Positions 8,483 to 18,311 of a stretch of 22,297 bases of DNA are shown here, in pieces. How positions within the stretch are numbered: the first letter of the stretch is position 1; each line of letters opens with the position of its first letter. The notes under the pieces are model-generated. The model had not been told where the DNA came from. It searched no databases and saw only the letters and a program-made list of their open reading frames with translations. The stretch spans positions 2,818,694-2,840,990 of the forward strand of contig BFEA01000080.1 of NCBI GenBank assembly GCA_003427395.1, in the 5' to 3' direction. Source of the DNA: Chara braunii. Taxonomy: Eukaryota; Streptophyta; Charophyceae; Charales; Characeae. Position numbers and translations under genes: made by a program.

Positions 8483-8501
8483 GCCGCAGCAAAGCTGCGG
8501 C
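8483..8501 (-). repeat. Terminal hairpin of the Helitron-like element
   Basis: GCCGCAGC AAA GCTGCGGC is a perfect 8-bp stem with a 3-nt loop. It lies 11 nt from the proposed 3' end, the distance typical of the Helitron termination hairpin. Confidence 0.8.
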
Positions 8502-8778
8502 ACAGAGGAGGGGGCGAAGATGAAGAAGGGAGGGAGTGAGAGCGATGAGATGTTCAGAGAGTGTCTCTCTTATTCAATTCATTCAGAGTCACAAAGCAAA
8601 AAAAAAAACAGAAAAAAGAAGAAAAGGAGGGGATAGCGATGCAGGGCGGGTGCGGGAGCAGACGCTGGGGGAGTCGGGGTGATTGCGCGATCGGGGCAGA
8701 GTCGGGGGGAAGTGGAGCGAGGCGGAGCGGACTAGGGTGAAAGCGGGCTGTAAGGATGTTGGGATCGGAGTGGGGGGT

Positions 8779-8796
8779 CGCGCGCACGTGCGCGCG
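8779..8796. repeat. 18-bp perfect palindrome of alternating C/G around CACGTG
   Basis: CGCGCGCACGTGCGCGCG is self-complementary. A 14-bp version (8966-8979) sits at the same place in the second 185-bp copy. Alternating purine-pyrimidine sequence can adopt Z-DNA; CACGTG is the G-box/E-box core. Role unknown. Confidence 0.85.
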
Positions 8797-9000
8797 GGAT
8801 TTGCCGGAGTAGTGGGGAGGCAGGATAGGGAATAGTCGGGGAGGGCATGGTGGGGGAGCCGGGATGGTTGCACGATCAGGGCAGAGTCGGGGGGAAGTGG
8901 AGCGAGGCGGAGCGGAGTAGGGTGGAAGTGGGTTGTAAGGATGTCGGGATCGGAGTGGGGGGTTCCGCGCACGTGCGCGCGGGATCAGCCAGAGTAGCGG

Positions 9001-9001
<1 letters not shown>

Positions 9002-9069
<68 letters not shown>
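9002..9069. repeat. 68-nt uninterrupted G homopolymer
   Basis: Every base from 9002 to 9069 is G. It lies within copy 2 of the 185-bp repeat in the Helitron-like element. Pro/Gly-rich frames read across it are not genes. Such a run can form G-quadruplexes and is very hard to sequence and assemble, so its true length is uncertain. Confidence 0.95.
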
Positions 9070-9070
<1 letters not shown>

Positions 9071-9471
9071 ATAGTCGGGGAGGGGTTGTGATCAAGGGGA
9101 AATCGTGCAGTCGGGGGAAGGAGGTTACACAGAGGAAGGGGTAGCGCTGTTTGAGGGGAGGGGGGTTGGGTGGGAATTGGTGGAGCAAGTGAGCAGCGGG
9201 TAGGGAGGGCCTGCAACGAAGTTAGGTGGGGGAAGAGAGCGGGATCATGTGCGTGGAGGAGTCGCGTGGGCCAGGAGCGGAAGTGGAATCGAAATCAGGG
9301 AATCGGGGTGCAGAGACTGAGGAAGTTGGTGCGCAGGGAGGAGGGGGCAGGCAAGCGGAAGGAGGGGGGGGACGTGATTGGGCAGAAGGAGGGAGGTTGG
9401 GGGAGCAAAGGTGGGCGCAGGAGGGAAGTAGGGTCAGGCGCAGGGAGGAAGGGAAGTCGAGATGCAGTTGG

Positions 9472-9898
9472 GGAGGGAAGGGAGGATCCAGATGGGGGCG
9501 AGGGGAGGCAGGATCGACATCCATCGGGGTTGGGGAAGTCGGGATCGGGGGTAGTCGAAGGGAAGGGAACGGAATTGGGACAGCGGAGATGACGCGGCAA
9601 GAAGTCGGGATCTGGGTAAGGAGCGGGGCAGATAGCGGGCACCCGGAGAAAATCGGGCAGAAGGGCACCAGGAGAAAGTCGGGCGGAAGGGGGAAGGTGA
9701 TCAGAATGAGGAGTCGTCGAGATGTGGTTGAGGAGGGAGGGGAGGATCCGGATCGGGGCGAGGGGAGGCAAGATCGGGATCGGGGGTAGTCAAAGAGAAG
9801 GAAACGGAGATGGGACAGCGGAGATGACGTGGCAGGAAGTCGGGATCTAGGTAAGGAGCAGGGCGGATAGCGAGCACCCGGAGAAAATTGGGCGTAAG
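9472..9898. repeat. Second imperfect tandem duplication inside the Helitron
   Basis: The block around 9472-9663 is repeated at about 9731-9898. GGAGGATCC occurs at 9481 and 9741, CAGCGGAGATGACG at 9581 and 9815, and CACCCGGAGAAAAT at about 9640 and 9876. The offset drops from 260 to about 234 because copy 2 lacks about 25 bp. No coding sequence is supported here. Confidence 0.85.
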
Positions 9899-10619
9899 AG
9901 TCACCCTCTCTTTCCCCGGTACAACAGCCGCCCGCCACCCAATGTTCACACCTCTCGAACGTTCGCCTTCTTTTCCCCCCGCACAACGACCGACTGAACA
10001 CAAAAAGAACGGCGCAAAAACGCGTTCGGACAACAAAAAAAAAGCCAGCCGGACTTCGAAACGCTTCTATCGTGCGGCGGCACCCTTCGAGCCGTCACAC
10101 ATCGGCCAAAAAAAAAAACCTCCGCTTTCACGAAATTCCTCTTGGGCCCGCGCCTTGTCCCCCGCCTCTTTCCCAACACGAGGATGCCGGGTTCGGGACA
10201 ACGTTACGCGAGACCCGCTGTTCCCTTTATAAAGAGTATAGATAATAACAATGAGTGGATGGACCAGAATCAATCTCCGGAGTCCCCTCTTACTGCTGAC
10301 ACAACAACAACAGGTCCACCATAGCTATGGCTTCCCCCCTTCTTCCACCTCTCACATGCCTAGGCTATGGCGGACTACTGAGGGCTCAGCCCTCTTGTGC
10401 GAAGGACAACGCAAAGCAGCTATGTTGTTGCACTCCTGTCCAAAGGACAACCCAAAGCAGCTATGCCGCTGCTGACTAAGCCGCCATGCCTCACTCTGCC
10501 TCGAGCTTCCTTGGTGCGGCACTACCCCAATTGGGGCCTTCCAGATGCAGCGCCCAACAAGGTGATGAAGATGGTGTCCACCGTAGCCAGGTAGGTAGCT
10601 CGCCACTCTCCTCCTTCGC

Positions 10620-10981
10620 CCCCTTCTACCTCCTCCTCAGGCTGGGATGCTCGCCATAGCTAGGTTGAGCGCCCAGCTGCCCTTTACGTCCAAGCAGCGT
10701 TGTACAAGTCCAACGCTTGGCTTAGCAACATATCGCCAATCCTTGCATACCGCAAATGAGGAGTTGCTTGCTCCTTCGGAAGATATAGCGGCCTACTGGC
10801 CCCCTTCTTCCTCCTCCTCAGGCTGGGATGCTCGCCATAGGTAGGCTGAGCGCCCAGCTGCCCTTTACGTCCAAGCAGCGTTGTACAAGTCCAACGCTTG
10901 GCTCAACAACATATCGCCAATCCTTGCATACCGCAAATGAGGAGTTGCTTGCTCCTCCGGAAGATATAGCGGCCTACTGGC
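10620..10981. repeat. 181-bp tandem duplication in the left LTR only
   Basis: 10620-10800 and 10801-10981 are nearly identical (GGCTGGGATGCTCGCC at 10640 and 10821). The right LTR has a single copy (about 19015-19190). The duplication therefore arose in the left LTR after integration, since both LTRs are made from one template. Confidence 0.9.
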
Positions 10982-11553
10982 CTCTTGGGCTGTGACTTCC
11001 TAGGCCGAGCGGCCTCCCAGCAACCGGTACCTCCTCCCTTTCGGAGGGAAACATCATTGCAGGCTCTGCTATCGTTCGGACAGGCCCCTAGACTTATGCT
11101 GCTACTTAGACAGGTACCGGCCTACCTCTATCCTACCGCTACTGGGCCTCTAAAAATGCCAACTGTCTTCTTTTGCTCGGCCTCCAGTACCCAACACTCC
11201 TACCACTACTTGAGTGGTACCGGCGTACCTGCTACTTGAGTGTTTTTCCCCACTGCTCTAAGTGTCGTGGGCCTACCCCCAGTACTTGAGTGTTTTCCCC
11301 GCTGCAACCCTCAAAGTCACGGCCACAGGTAAGTACCGGCCCTGTGGGGCCTTTCAACCAACAAGTACCCTTGCGGGTCACACACACACTCATTTGACAA
11401 GCACTCAGGCAGACATGCAAACCAGCAGGCACGCACACACACACAGACTTGGAAACCACAACAAAATTTGGGAATCTCAGCAAGGTATTCATTCCAGCGG
11501 CAAATCCCAGAAATCAGCAATGTTCTCAGTTTGTGTTTTGGCGGGTCGTTACA

Positions 11554-11567
11554 CTAGCCCCCTCTCA
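11554..11567 (-). other. Polypurine tract of chromovirus B
   Basis: On the - strand the sequence ending at the LTR edge is TGAGAGGGGGCTAG, purine-rich and directly followed by the LTR start TGTAACGACCC. This is where plus-strand DNA synthesis would be primed, and it confirms the - strand orientation. Confidence 0.75.
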
Positions 11568-11594
11568 AGAGCGAGGTCCCTTCGAGCGAGTAAC

Positions 11595-13220
11595 TCATTC
11601 AGAGTCGGCACAAAATGCGTCGTAGGCGTAGATGAGAAAGAGAGATTTAGTAAGACCGTGAGGAGTGAGTTTTGCAGAAAACTTAGAAGTTTGTCCATCG
11701 GCGATCTGTCGTTCATAAGCGTTAACAACATGTGGCGCATTCTTTAGCAGCTCTTTTCGGTCGATCCAAAAAAACTCGTTCAAGGGGTGATAGAGGAAGT
11801 GAACCTTGTACTGTCTGTTTCTCCCTCTTCCTTCATGGGAAACAATTTTATCTCATGGCCGCCGTCGATAGGACGAGGTATCATAAGATTTCGGAAGGGA
11901 AATGTCTCGTCATCGATGTATGGAAACAGTTTGGACGCGTGAAAGACCGGATATGTGTGCAGATGAGGAGGCACGTCAATCACATACGAAGGACCAAAAT
12001 CATCCCCAATCACCTTAAGAACCTGCCAAGGGCCATAGTACAATGGAATAAGCTTTCGTGGCACGCCCTCTTCGTCAGAAAACTAGGACATTTTGACCCA
12101 GACACAACTTCCTACTTCAAAGTTCCCTTCTTTGCGCGACTTGTTAGCATGTTTGATCATGGCATGCTGACGCTTGTTCATTGCTGCGATAGCAGCTTTG
12201 AGCAGGCGTGCATACTTGGCATTGTAGCCAGGCATGCCGGGCGTCAGACCAAGGGACCGTTCGGGGAACAAATAGGAGAGAGGATTGCGCAACTGCCAAG
12301 CTTATTGCAGCTGATTCGGTGTCACGCCAATTGTAGAGTGAATGGAGTTGTTGTACAACCCCTTGACTTTGTGTAACTCCTTGTCCCACGTGTTCTGATT
12401 TGGAACAATTAACGCGCAAAGTAATTGAATGACAGTCTGGTTGATTTCCTTGGCCAATCCATTGGCTTCGAGGTGTCGACCAGAAGTCTTGTTGAGTTTA
12501 ATGTCGTAGATCTGCGAAGTGAAGTCCTTCCAATCAGCACTAATGAACCTGGTGTCTCGATCAATCATCAGACTTTTCGGGGGTCCGTACTGCAAAATGT
12601 ACCGCTGGTGAAATTCTTCGATCACAAGCTCAGTTGGCGCATGAGGAGGTAGAGGAATCAAATTCAGAAATTTGGAAAAACGACCCACAATGACCATGAC
12701 TTGTGAATGTCCTCCCTTGCTCACCTTCCCCATGTCCGTGAAATCGATAGAGACCGACTCACCGGGCCCATCATGGATTGGGAGGGGTTTCAATAGGCCA
12801 TAAGGCTTATGCCTATGAACCTTGGTTCTTTGACAAACTTGACATTCAACAATAAATTTCTGAGCAGATCACTTCATTCCCGGCCAGTCAAACTGCTGCA
12901 GAAGACTTCCATAATTCTTCTCGAAGCCGAAGTGTCCACTTCAACCATGTGCCAAATCCAAGAAATGAGTCCGGAGAGGCGCATGGTTGGGTACACACAA
13001 ACGATCAAATTTCCCATACCGGCGGAATACAAGACCCTCACACTCGTGAAAATCAGGCTGACTGCTAGGGTCAGTCTTGAGCTGCTCAAGGATGGGACTA
13101 AGGTTCGGATCCTTGGCAATGTGTTCAACCAGAGGTTCGGATCCTTGACAATGTGTTCGATCAGATCCTCCTTCATTTTCCTTCGGAGGTCATACGAGCT
13201 CACAAGGCAAGTCAAAAACT
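11595..13220 (-). pseudogene. pol: Chromovirus B integrase with chromodomain, broken; catalytic Glu replaced by Lys
   Basis: Pieces in several frames. The HHCC zinc domain lies at about 12830-12960, with H-F-G next to a TGA (12941-12943) and C-Q-V-C-Q near 12840. The core is at 12793-12302: S-I-D-F-T-D keeps the first Asp and I-D-R-D-T-R-F the second. The motif usually ending Q-T-E-R-V-N reads L-A-K-E-I-N, so the third catalytic residue is Lys (codon 12449-12451). TAA near 12302 and TAG near 12083 interrupt the same frame. After them come G-P-W-Q-V-L-K-V and Y-P-V-F-H-A-S-K-L-F. A frameshift near 11800 leads to a chromodomain end, K-V-H-F-L-Y, F-F-W-I-D-R-K-E-L-L and V-N-A-Y-E-R, stopping at 11595. 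It would integrate element DNA; this copy cannot. Confidence 0.9.
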
Positions 13221-14470
13221 CAGGATGATGCGACAAAGCATCAACAACACGATTATAACAACCTTTCTTATGCTTCAGTTCAAAATTGTAAACATCAATG
13301 TCATGCAGCTAACGGGGCAGTGTCGGAGAGAGATCAGTTTGCGTTTTAATCCATTGCAAGGTCCGATGATCTGAGTAGACCTTGAAGTGACGGCCCAAGA
13401 GGTAGTGCTTTCAATGTGTGAGCGCTTCTCGCAAGGCATAGAGCTCACACATATATGTGGAGGTAGCTACCTTGTGGCTGGACATGCGTTTGCTGTAATA
13501 TTCGAGCGGACGCAGGCCATCACCATCATCTTGTTGCAACACTGCACCAATCTCATACTGGCTCGCGTCCATAGTGACCATGAATGTGAGGTTGGGATCC
13601 GCAATGCGGAGCACATGATGACTTACCAAAGCCTCTTTCAAGGCTTGGAACGCAGTTTCGCATTTCTCACACCACGCATAGGCAACATTCTTGCTTGTTA
13701 GTCTCGAGAGTGGGTGAGCAATGACATAAAATTTGGGCACAAACTTTCGGTAATACGAGGCCAAACCAAAAAAAGAACGCAGTTTGTGTACGTTCGCCGG
13801 TTGAGGCCACTTTCGTATGACCTCAACCTTGGTTGCCTCTGGCTCAAGGCCGTTTGCAGACAACCGGTGCCCAAGATAGATGACGGTGTCCCTTCCAAAC
13901 TCAGATTTCTCTAAGTTGAGGTGCAACTGTGGTGCTGGACGTGCTCTTCCATGGACTTCCCGAAAATCGGGATGTCGTCAAGGTAAACAAGAATAAACCT
14001 GTTGAGCTTATGGCAGAGAACCTTGTTTATGAGGCGGTGAAATGTGGCTGGTGCATTCGTAAGATCGAAGGGCATAACGATGAATTCGTACAGCCCATCG
14101 CGTGTCGTGTTTTGAATGCAGTTTTGTGCTAGTCCCTCGGATCAACTTCAATCTGGTGGTAGCCAGACTTGAGGTCGCTCCTGGAGAAGACCTTGCACCC
14201 ACCTGCAACATCTAGCAAATCATCTATGCGAGGCAAAGGATAAACGTTCTTTCGGGTGATACGGTTTATGCCACGATAGTCAATACACATCCGGAGTTTG
14301 CCTCCTTTCTTCGACACAAACAGGACAGGTGCACTGAACTCAGACTCGCTAGGCTTAATCCATCCATCATCAATCATGTCATCAATTTGTCTCCTCAACT
14401 CCTCCAACTCGCCTTGTCCCATATGGTAGACGCAACCCTTTGGAGGAACACTCCCTTCTATTATCTCCAT
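13221..14470 (-). pseudogene. pol: Chromovirus B reverse transcriptase and RNase H, broken
   Basis: The frame 14470-14129 gives the RT start: [35 protein letters not shown], and D-L-K-S-G-Y-H-Q-I-E-V. It stops at TAG 14129-14131. In another frame come [16 protein letters not shown] and catalytic Y-L-D-D (13974-13985). A further shift near 13930 leads to the frame 13926-13411: L-G-H-R, F-G-L-A-S-Y-Y-R-K-F-V, and RNase H M-D-A-S-Q-Y-E-I-G-A-V-L. It ends at TGA 13411-13413 where Trp is usual. The frame then goes on (H-F-K-V-Y-S-D-H-R-T-L) with TAG at 13309-13311, and ends at the linker V-V-D-A-L-S near 13235. The usual FGLTNAP block reads F-D-L-T-N-A-P. Confidence 0.92.
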
Positions 14471-15512
14471 CTTGTGTTTGACAGGACACTCGAGAACTCC
14501 ACAAGGTTCAACCAGAAGTCAGGAAATCGATCTAATAGACGGCGAATGTTTGTTGGGACTTTCGGTGGAGGATCATCCTCGTTAGGAGAGAGAAAATCAG
14601 ATTGAGAATTTACAGTAATTACAACCAAATTCGAAGTACTTGGATCAAAAGTAGACTGATTTTTTACAGTAGAAGTAGATGGAACAAAAGTAAAGGTAGT
14701 AGAAGTAGAATTATTTCCCGAGGTAGAAAATGCAGCAAAAGTAGAAGGCACATGGAGAGGCTTTACAAAAGCTACATGCACATGCTCAACTTCCTTGCGC
14801 CTGCATACTGATTTGCAGAATTTGTTTGCACTCAAGAGAGTCACAGGGGACTCGCGCGTCTCGTCCAATAGAACAGTACAGTCGTTCCCCTTGGCATCAC
14901 GCACCATGAATTGAGTATCCGCCCACGTGGTCCTTAGACAATGAACCTTCAACCAGCCCAAGCAAATGACTGAGTCGAAAGGACACTTGCCCATGACATA
15001 AAAGTTCAGCTCATGTGTGATAGTGCGATCTTTGTCAAAAGTGATGCGCACACCTTTGACAACATGTGTTGAGGTGACAACCTCTTGGTTGCCTACGTGG
15101 GTTTGACAAGGGTTCTGCAATTCCACTTGCTTCATTCCCAGGTCCGCTGTACGAATCCCGTTAGGAAAAAAGAAGTTAGTCGTTGAGCCATTATCAATCA
15201 GCACACGGATGTATGGACGGTTACTGAGCAGCTTAAAGAAGATCAGTTCCACACTCCCTTGAACATGGCGTTGCTGCTTGAGCTGCAGCCAATGTTGCAG
15301 GTGAGAGTGGAAGTTGACTTCCTTAGTCTCCTCCCAAGGCTCAGTGTAAAGTACTTGAACTGCAGCAGCCTTGGATTCAGCATCTGTGTGGGCTTCAAGG
15401 GCAGGTTGTTGATCAGATTGAGGCTCCTTGGAGGGGCCTGCAGCTGACTGTTTAGCTTCCCTTGTTGTAGAGAGTGTTGATGACTCTTCTACGCCCTTTG
15501 CTTGTTTCCATG
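14461..15512 (-). pseudogene. pro: Chromovirus B protease region and linker
   Basis: This is a long open frame on the - strand (the open stretch starts at 15654, but its first part overlaps the Gag knuckle in the wrong frame). The retropepsin motif is L-I-D-N-G-S-T-T-N-F, with the catalytic Asp codon at 15193-15195. G-S-T-T-N-F is common in plant Ty3 elements, while D-N-G replaces the usual D-S-G or D-C-G. Downstream, F-D-S-V-I-C-L-G-W-L-K matches the C-terminal retropepsin block (usually V-I-L-G-M-D/W-L). A Ser/Thr/Phe-rich low-complexity linker follows (about 14620-14760), then P-T-N-I-R-R-L-L-D-R-F-P-D-F just before RT. A frameshift near 14490-14510 separates it from the RT frame. Protease would process the polyprotein. 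Confidence 0.87.
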
Positions 15513-15554
15513 CAGATGCTGCACAGCGTGCCCAAGCTTTTGACAATGCAAGCA
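15513..15554 (-). other. Degenerate zinc knuckle of chromovirus B Gag
   Basis: In the third - strand frame the codons read C-L-H-C-Q-K-L-G-H-A-V-Q-H-L, i.e. C-x2-C-x4-H with Leu where the last Cys of CCHC belongs. It is in a different frame from both flanking open stretches, so the Gag C-terminus is frameshifted. Confidence 0.65.
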
Positions 15555-17011
15555 CACGAGCAATTTGGATCTTCTCTCCCATTTTTTTTACGAATGCGGA
15601 GGGTTTCCCAAGGCTTGGTCGAAGCATCCTCCGGTTTCTCAGGGATCTTTGCATTCTTGGGGAGGTGTGCTATAGTTCCTTTACCCGAACCACGGTTAGG
15701 GCCCTTGCTTGAAGCAGTCTTTTTAAAGGCATTGCATTTTTCTTCAGTATTCATGTCAGACTAAAGGGCTGATGTAGAACAGCCCACGTCGGAGTCCGAC
15801 TCTAGATCGTCATCTAGATAGATCATCCGCAAAGGACTGATCCTCAGCCTCTCGATGATCATGCAGGGCAAGCTGGTTGCTGCTTCCATACTGCCTGCGT
15901 TGTGAGTTTCTACCTGCAGCGGGTGTCTTCGCACGCTTGGCGAGGTCCTTGGCTTCTAGATTGACTAGATTCGTCAGTAGCTCACGCCAAGTCGTATGGT
16001 CCTTGAGTCCTAGCTGGGAGACATAGCCTTCAGGTGTCACTCCCATTACTACGTTCATGCAAGACACGTCAGTCCATCCTAGGTTTGGAGTAGTGAACAG
16101 ACCTGTCAAGTGCTGCTCCAAAGCCTCCTCCACTTTTGGCCCTTGAGGGCCTCAAGCTTCAGCCTTGCCTTAAGCGCAACGTGCTTATCTTGATACTGCG
16201 CGATGAGGAGGTCCTCAAGAGTATGTACAAGAGTCACTTTCAACCACTCAGTCAGGTCAATCCTCTCATAGCCTGCAGTAACAACTTGGAGTTCTATGAA
16301 ACTCCGTACGGCGGGCTCGGTATTTGTGCCCATGATCATGCTTCGGTCTTCCTGCGGTGTTTGCAGTACCTCGAAGTATGAGCGCATGGAGTTGATCCAA
16401 GAGGTGATGTCCCCCTTCCCGTCGTACTTGGACGGCAACATGGCCACCCCCTTGTCCACTACGGGACCGCTGTATTGTACGCCAGTGAGAACTGTGGTGT
16501 TTTGGGCCGATGTTCCTGCATTTGGGACTAGGACCAGTGCAGAACTGCCGGCGCTGTCGCTTGAGGAGCTGGCACCGGTTCCTATGCTCGTCACAGTTCC
16601 ACTTGCTCTTGACATGAGGACTGTGTTAGGGTGAGAGACCGGGACTGCAGCAGGTCGAGGATTAGGAGGACGGGGGGCAGACAATTGGGACTGTTTGAGG
16701 CTGACTATCTCTGCCTGCAGCTCTTGGTTCCTCTACTTTAGAGCTGTCACACAGGACTCAAGATCTTCCAAGGTCCACAGTTGAACCAAGGCTGCTACGG
16801 CAGCAGCTAGCTTCTCTTGGAACCGGTCATCATTCGATTTCGGAACCTCGAGGAGGGCCACTTGTGCAGCAATACTTCTCGCTTTGGCTGCTGCCTTTGC
16901 GTCCCTCTCTCTGTGCATTGCGTCCTCATAAAGTTTATGAAAGAAAGGTTTCTCGTTCTCGGCCGCTGCGTCCAGCATGACCTTCCATTGCTCGAATGTG
17001 ATGTTTGCCAT
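15555..17011 (-). pseudogene. gag: Chromovirus B gag, broken
   Basis: I choose the start at 17011 (- strand ATG in ACCATGG, a good context; M-A-N-I-T-F-E-Q-W-K). The frame could extend upstream to 17314, but that part is hydrophobic leader translation. The N-terminal part is Ala/Lys/Glu-rich and ends in a Leu heptad coiled coil (about 16690-16760) interrupted by TAG 16733-16735, where a Gln codon is likely. A Pro/Ser-rich hinge follows (about 16520-16680). A Retrotrans_gag-type capsid region comes next (K-Y-D-G-K-G-D-I-T-S-W-I-N-S-M-R-S-Y-F, near 16400). At about 16140 a 1-nt loss moves to the frame 16133-15810 (V-E-E-A-L-E-Q-H, T-W-R-E-L-L-T-N-L-V-N-L-E-A-K-D-L-A), which stops at 15810. A basic stretch and the degenerate knuckle follow. 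Confidence 0.88.
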
Positions 17012-17655
17012 GGTGGAGGATAGGGCGTCAGTAGATCTCTCAAGAGGGGTCCGCACTTTGCTTACTTTTGGACGAACACTCCTCTTACCCCTCCTCACAC
17101 TCTCAAAAAGAATATCTTCTCTCTCCCTTCTCTCTCTTTCCGCTTTCTGCGAAGGCGTCTCAATACCGGACAAAGATAGTTCAGATAAAAAAAAAAACAG
17201 TAACTCACAAAGAGTAGAAGGTAGAACTCCTAGCCGGAGCGGCAATTCATTTGGACTTAGAGAATGGCATTCACGCAGCAGAATAAAGATAAGTAAATAA
17301 ATAATTAAAAACAAAAGAGAGGACTGACTTATCGAACGGGCCCGATCAGATTAGCCGGAGATCCCCTCTTGTCTAATCTGACAAGGAACATGTACCACAA
17401 TAAGTCAGCCGAAGAAAACTAACTGCAACAATGGAGATTTCGAGGGGTGCAGACGGTCGCCGGGCCAGGCGCGGGGCAGTATTTGAGAACATGCAGTAAG
17501 ACCAGTCAAGATCCCCTTGAAAGGAATGTCCTTACTAGTCGTGTGTCCCTCCAAATTCAGCACGGCAAAGAGATGTGTTGACGGCAACAGATTTGGGTTC
17601 TTAAGGTCCTGTCCCGTTGGGCCTGGTCCCGTTGAGTCCTGAAGGGTCCCAAGTA

Positions 17656-17672
17656 GGTCCTGGACCAGGACC
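17656..17672. repeat. Palindrome GGTCCTGG-A-CCAGGACC in the chromovirus B leader
   Basis: Perfect 8-bp arms with a 1-nt centre. In retroviral leaders, GC-rich palindromes of this kind can start RNA dimerisation; that role here is inference. Confidence 0.7.
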
Positions 17673-18311
17673 AACGAGATAGGTGTACCAAGTCAGTCAT
17701 CATCCATCCATCCATCAGGTGAGAAAGCAATCCACATGCTCACACACACCAAGACCGCAGAGAAGAGGAAGAGAGCCCAGCACACCCCAACAGGCCATGA
17801 AGCACCAAGCAACCTCCCACGGGCATAACCAGGTCACACGACACTTACCTGTCAGGCCCGGCCTCCAAAGATGGATATCGACTCGCTCCCCTCTCTCATA
17901 GGTCCAACTGACCCGTAGCTACCACTACACAAAGTGTCCTAGCATGACTAAGAGGGCCTCCCTACACCCCTGTTACAACGCCGGATCCCCCGTCGATGTC
18001 TAAAGACCAAAGTAGCAACTTGCAGCTCTTCGATGCAGATATGGCAACCTCCGATCAAGTCTCCCTCTTGAGGGGAAGCCCAAAAGTCACTCAATGTCTT
18101 CTTGAAGTGCAGATTCCAGGTGCGAGTGCCTCTCACTCTCTACTCCCTCTCGCTTACTCCTATCAGCCTCCTTTGTGTCTTGCCACCCCATCCAATCACA
18201 CAAGGAACCTGGTCAGGTCTGATGTCGACCCTACATGACCTAACCAGGTGGGGGCAGTATCCACATACCTCACTGCCCCTCTTAACCCTAACTTCCCAAC
18301 CCTAATCCGAC

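Larger units (their letters stand above)
8666..9090. repeat. About 185-bp tandem repeat inside the Helitron, second copy interrupted by poly-G
   Basis: GCAGAGTCGGGGGGAAGTGG at 8696 recurs at 8881 (offset 185), with near-identical sequence for about 150 bp around it. The first copy ends ...AGGGAATAGTCGGGGAGGG (about 8826-8844). The second copy meets GGAATAGTCGGGGAGGGG only after the G run (9068 on). The G run therefore stands where copy 1 has about 20 bp of mixed G-rich sequence. Confidence 0.88.
8472..10242 (-). mobile_element. Non-autonomous Helitron-like element, 1771 bp, inside the chromovirus B LTR
   Basis: On the - strand it starts TCTATACTCTTTATAAAGGG (from 10242), very like plant Helitron 5' ends (TC plus an A/T-rich stretch, then AAAGGG). 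It ends with an 8-bp GC-rich hairpin, 11 nt, and CTTG (8475-8472). Helitrons normally end CTRR, so CTTG is a one-base departure. Comparison with the right LTR shows a clean insertion between host A (10243) and host T (8471) within an AAT-rich run. This is the Helitron rule, with no target duplication needed. No Rep/helicase coding sequence is present. The inside is G-rich on the + strand with tandem repeats and a G68 run. An alternative reading, a transposon with a 9-10 bp duplication (ATAATAACAA), is possible because the target is repetitive, but no terminal inverted repeats are seen. Confidence 0.75.
8248..11553 (-). repeat. 3' LTR of chromovirus B (left copy), split by a Helitron
   Basis: 8248-8471 matches the start of the right LTR, and 10243-11553 matches the rest. 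Without the 1771-bp Helitron the LTR is 1535 bp, against 1364 bp on the right. The difference is mostly a 181-bp tandem duplication (10620-10981). Element-orientation ends are TGTAACGACCC... and ...GGATCGTAACA. A GAA-rich microsatellite lies at about 8337-8374. Three copies of TACTTGAGTG (11207, 11233, 11283) fall in the U3 part. CACACACA runs occur at about 11380-11450. Confidence 0.93.

Noticed and set aside
8554-9216. Long proline-rich - strand frames over the poly-G region
   Set aside because: They are low-complexity translation of C/G runs in a Helitron; no domain, no start context, overlapping in several frames.
9170-9789. Gly/Arg-rich + strand frames in the Helitron
   Set aside because: Translation of G-rich tandem repeats in two frames at once; no coding evidence.
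8465-10252. A Mutator-like element with a 9-10 bp duplication (ATAATAACAA) in place of a Helitron
   Set aside because: The repeated bases come from an AAT-rich target; the ends are not inverted repeats, while the hairpin, TC start and A|T site fit a Helitron. Not fully excluded.
17405-17674. Open - strand frame in the chromovirus B leader
   Set aside because: No similarity, no coding bias, and its position between PBS and gag argues for untranslated leader.
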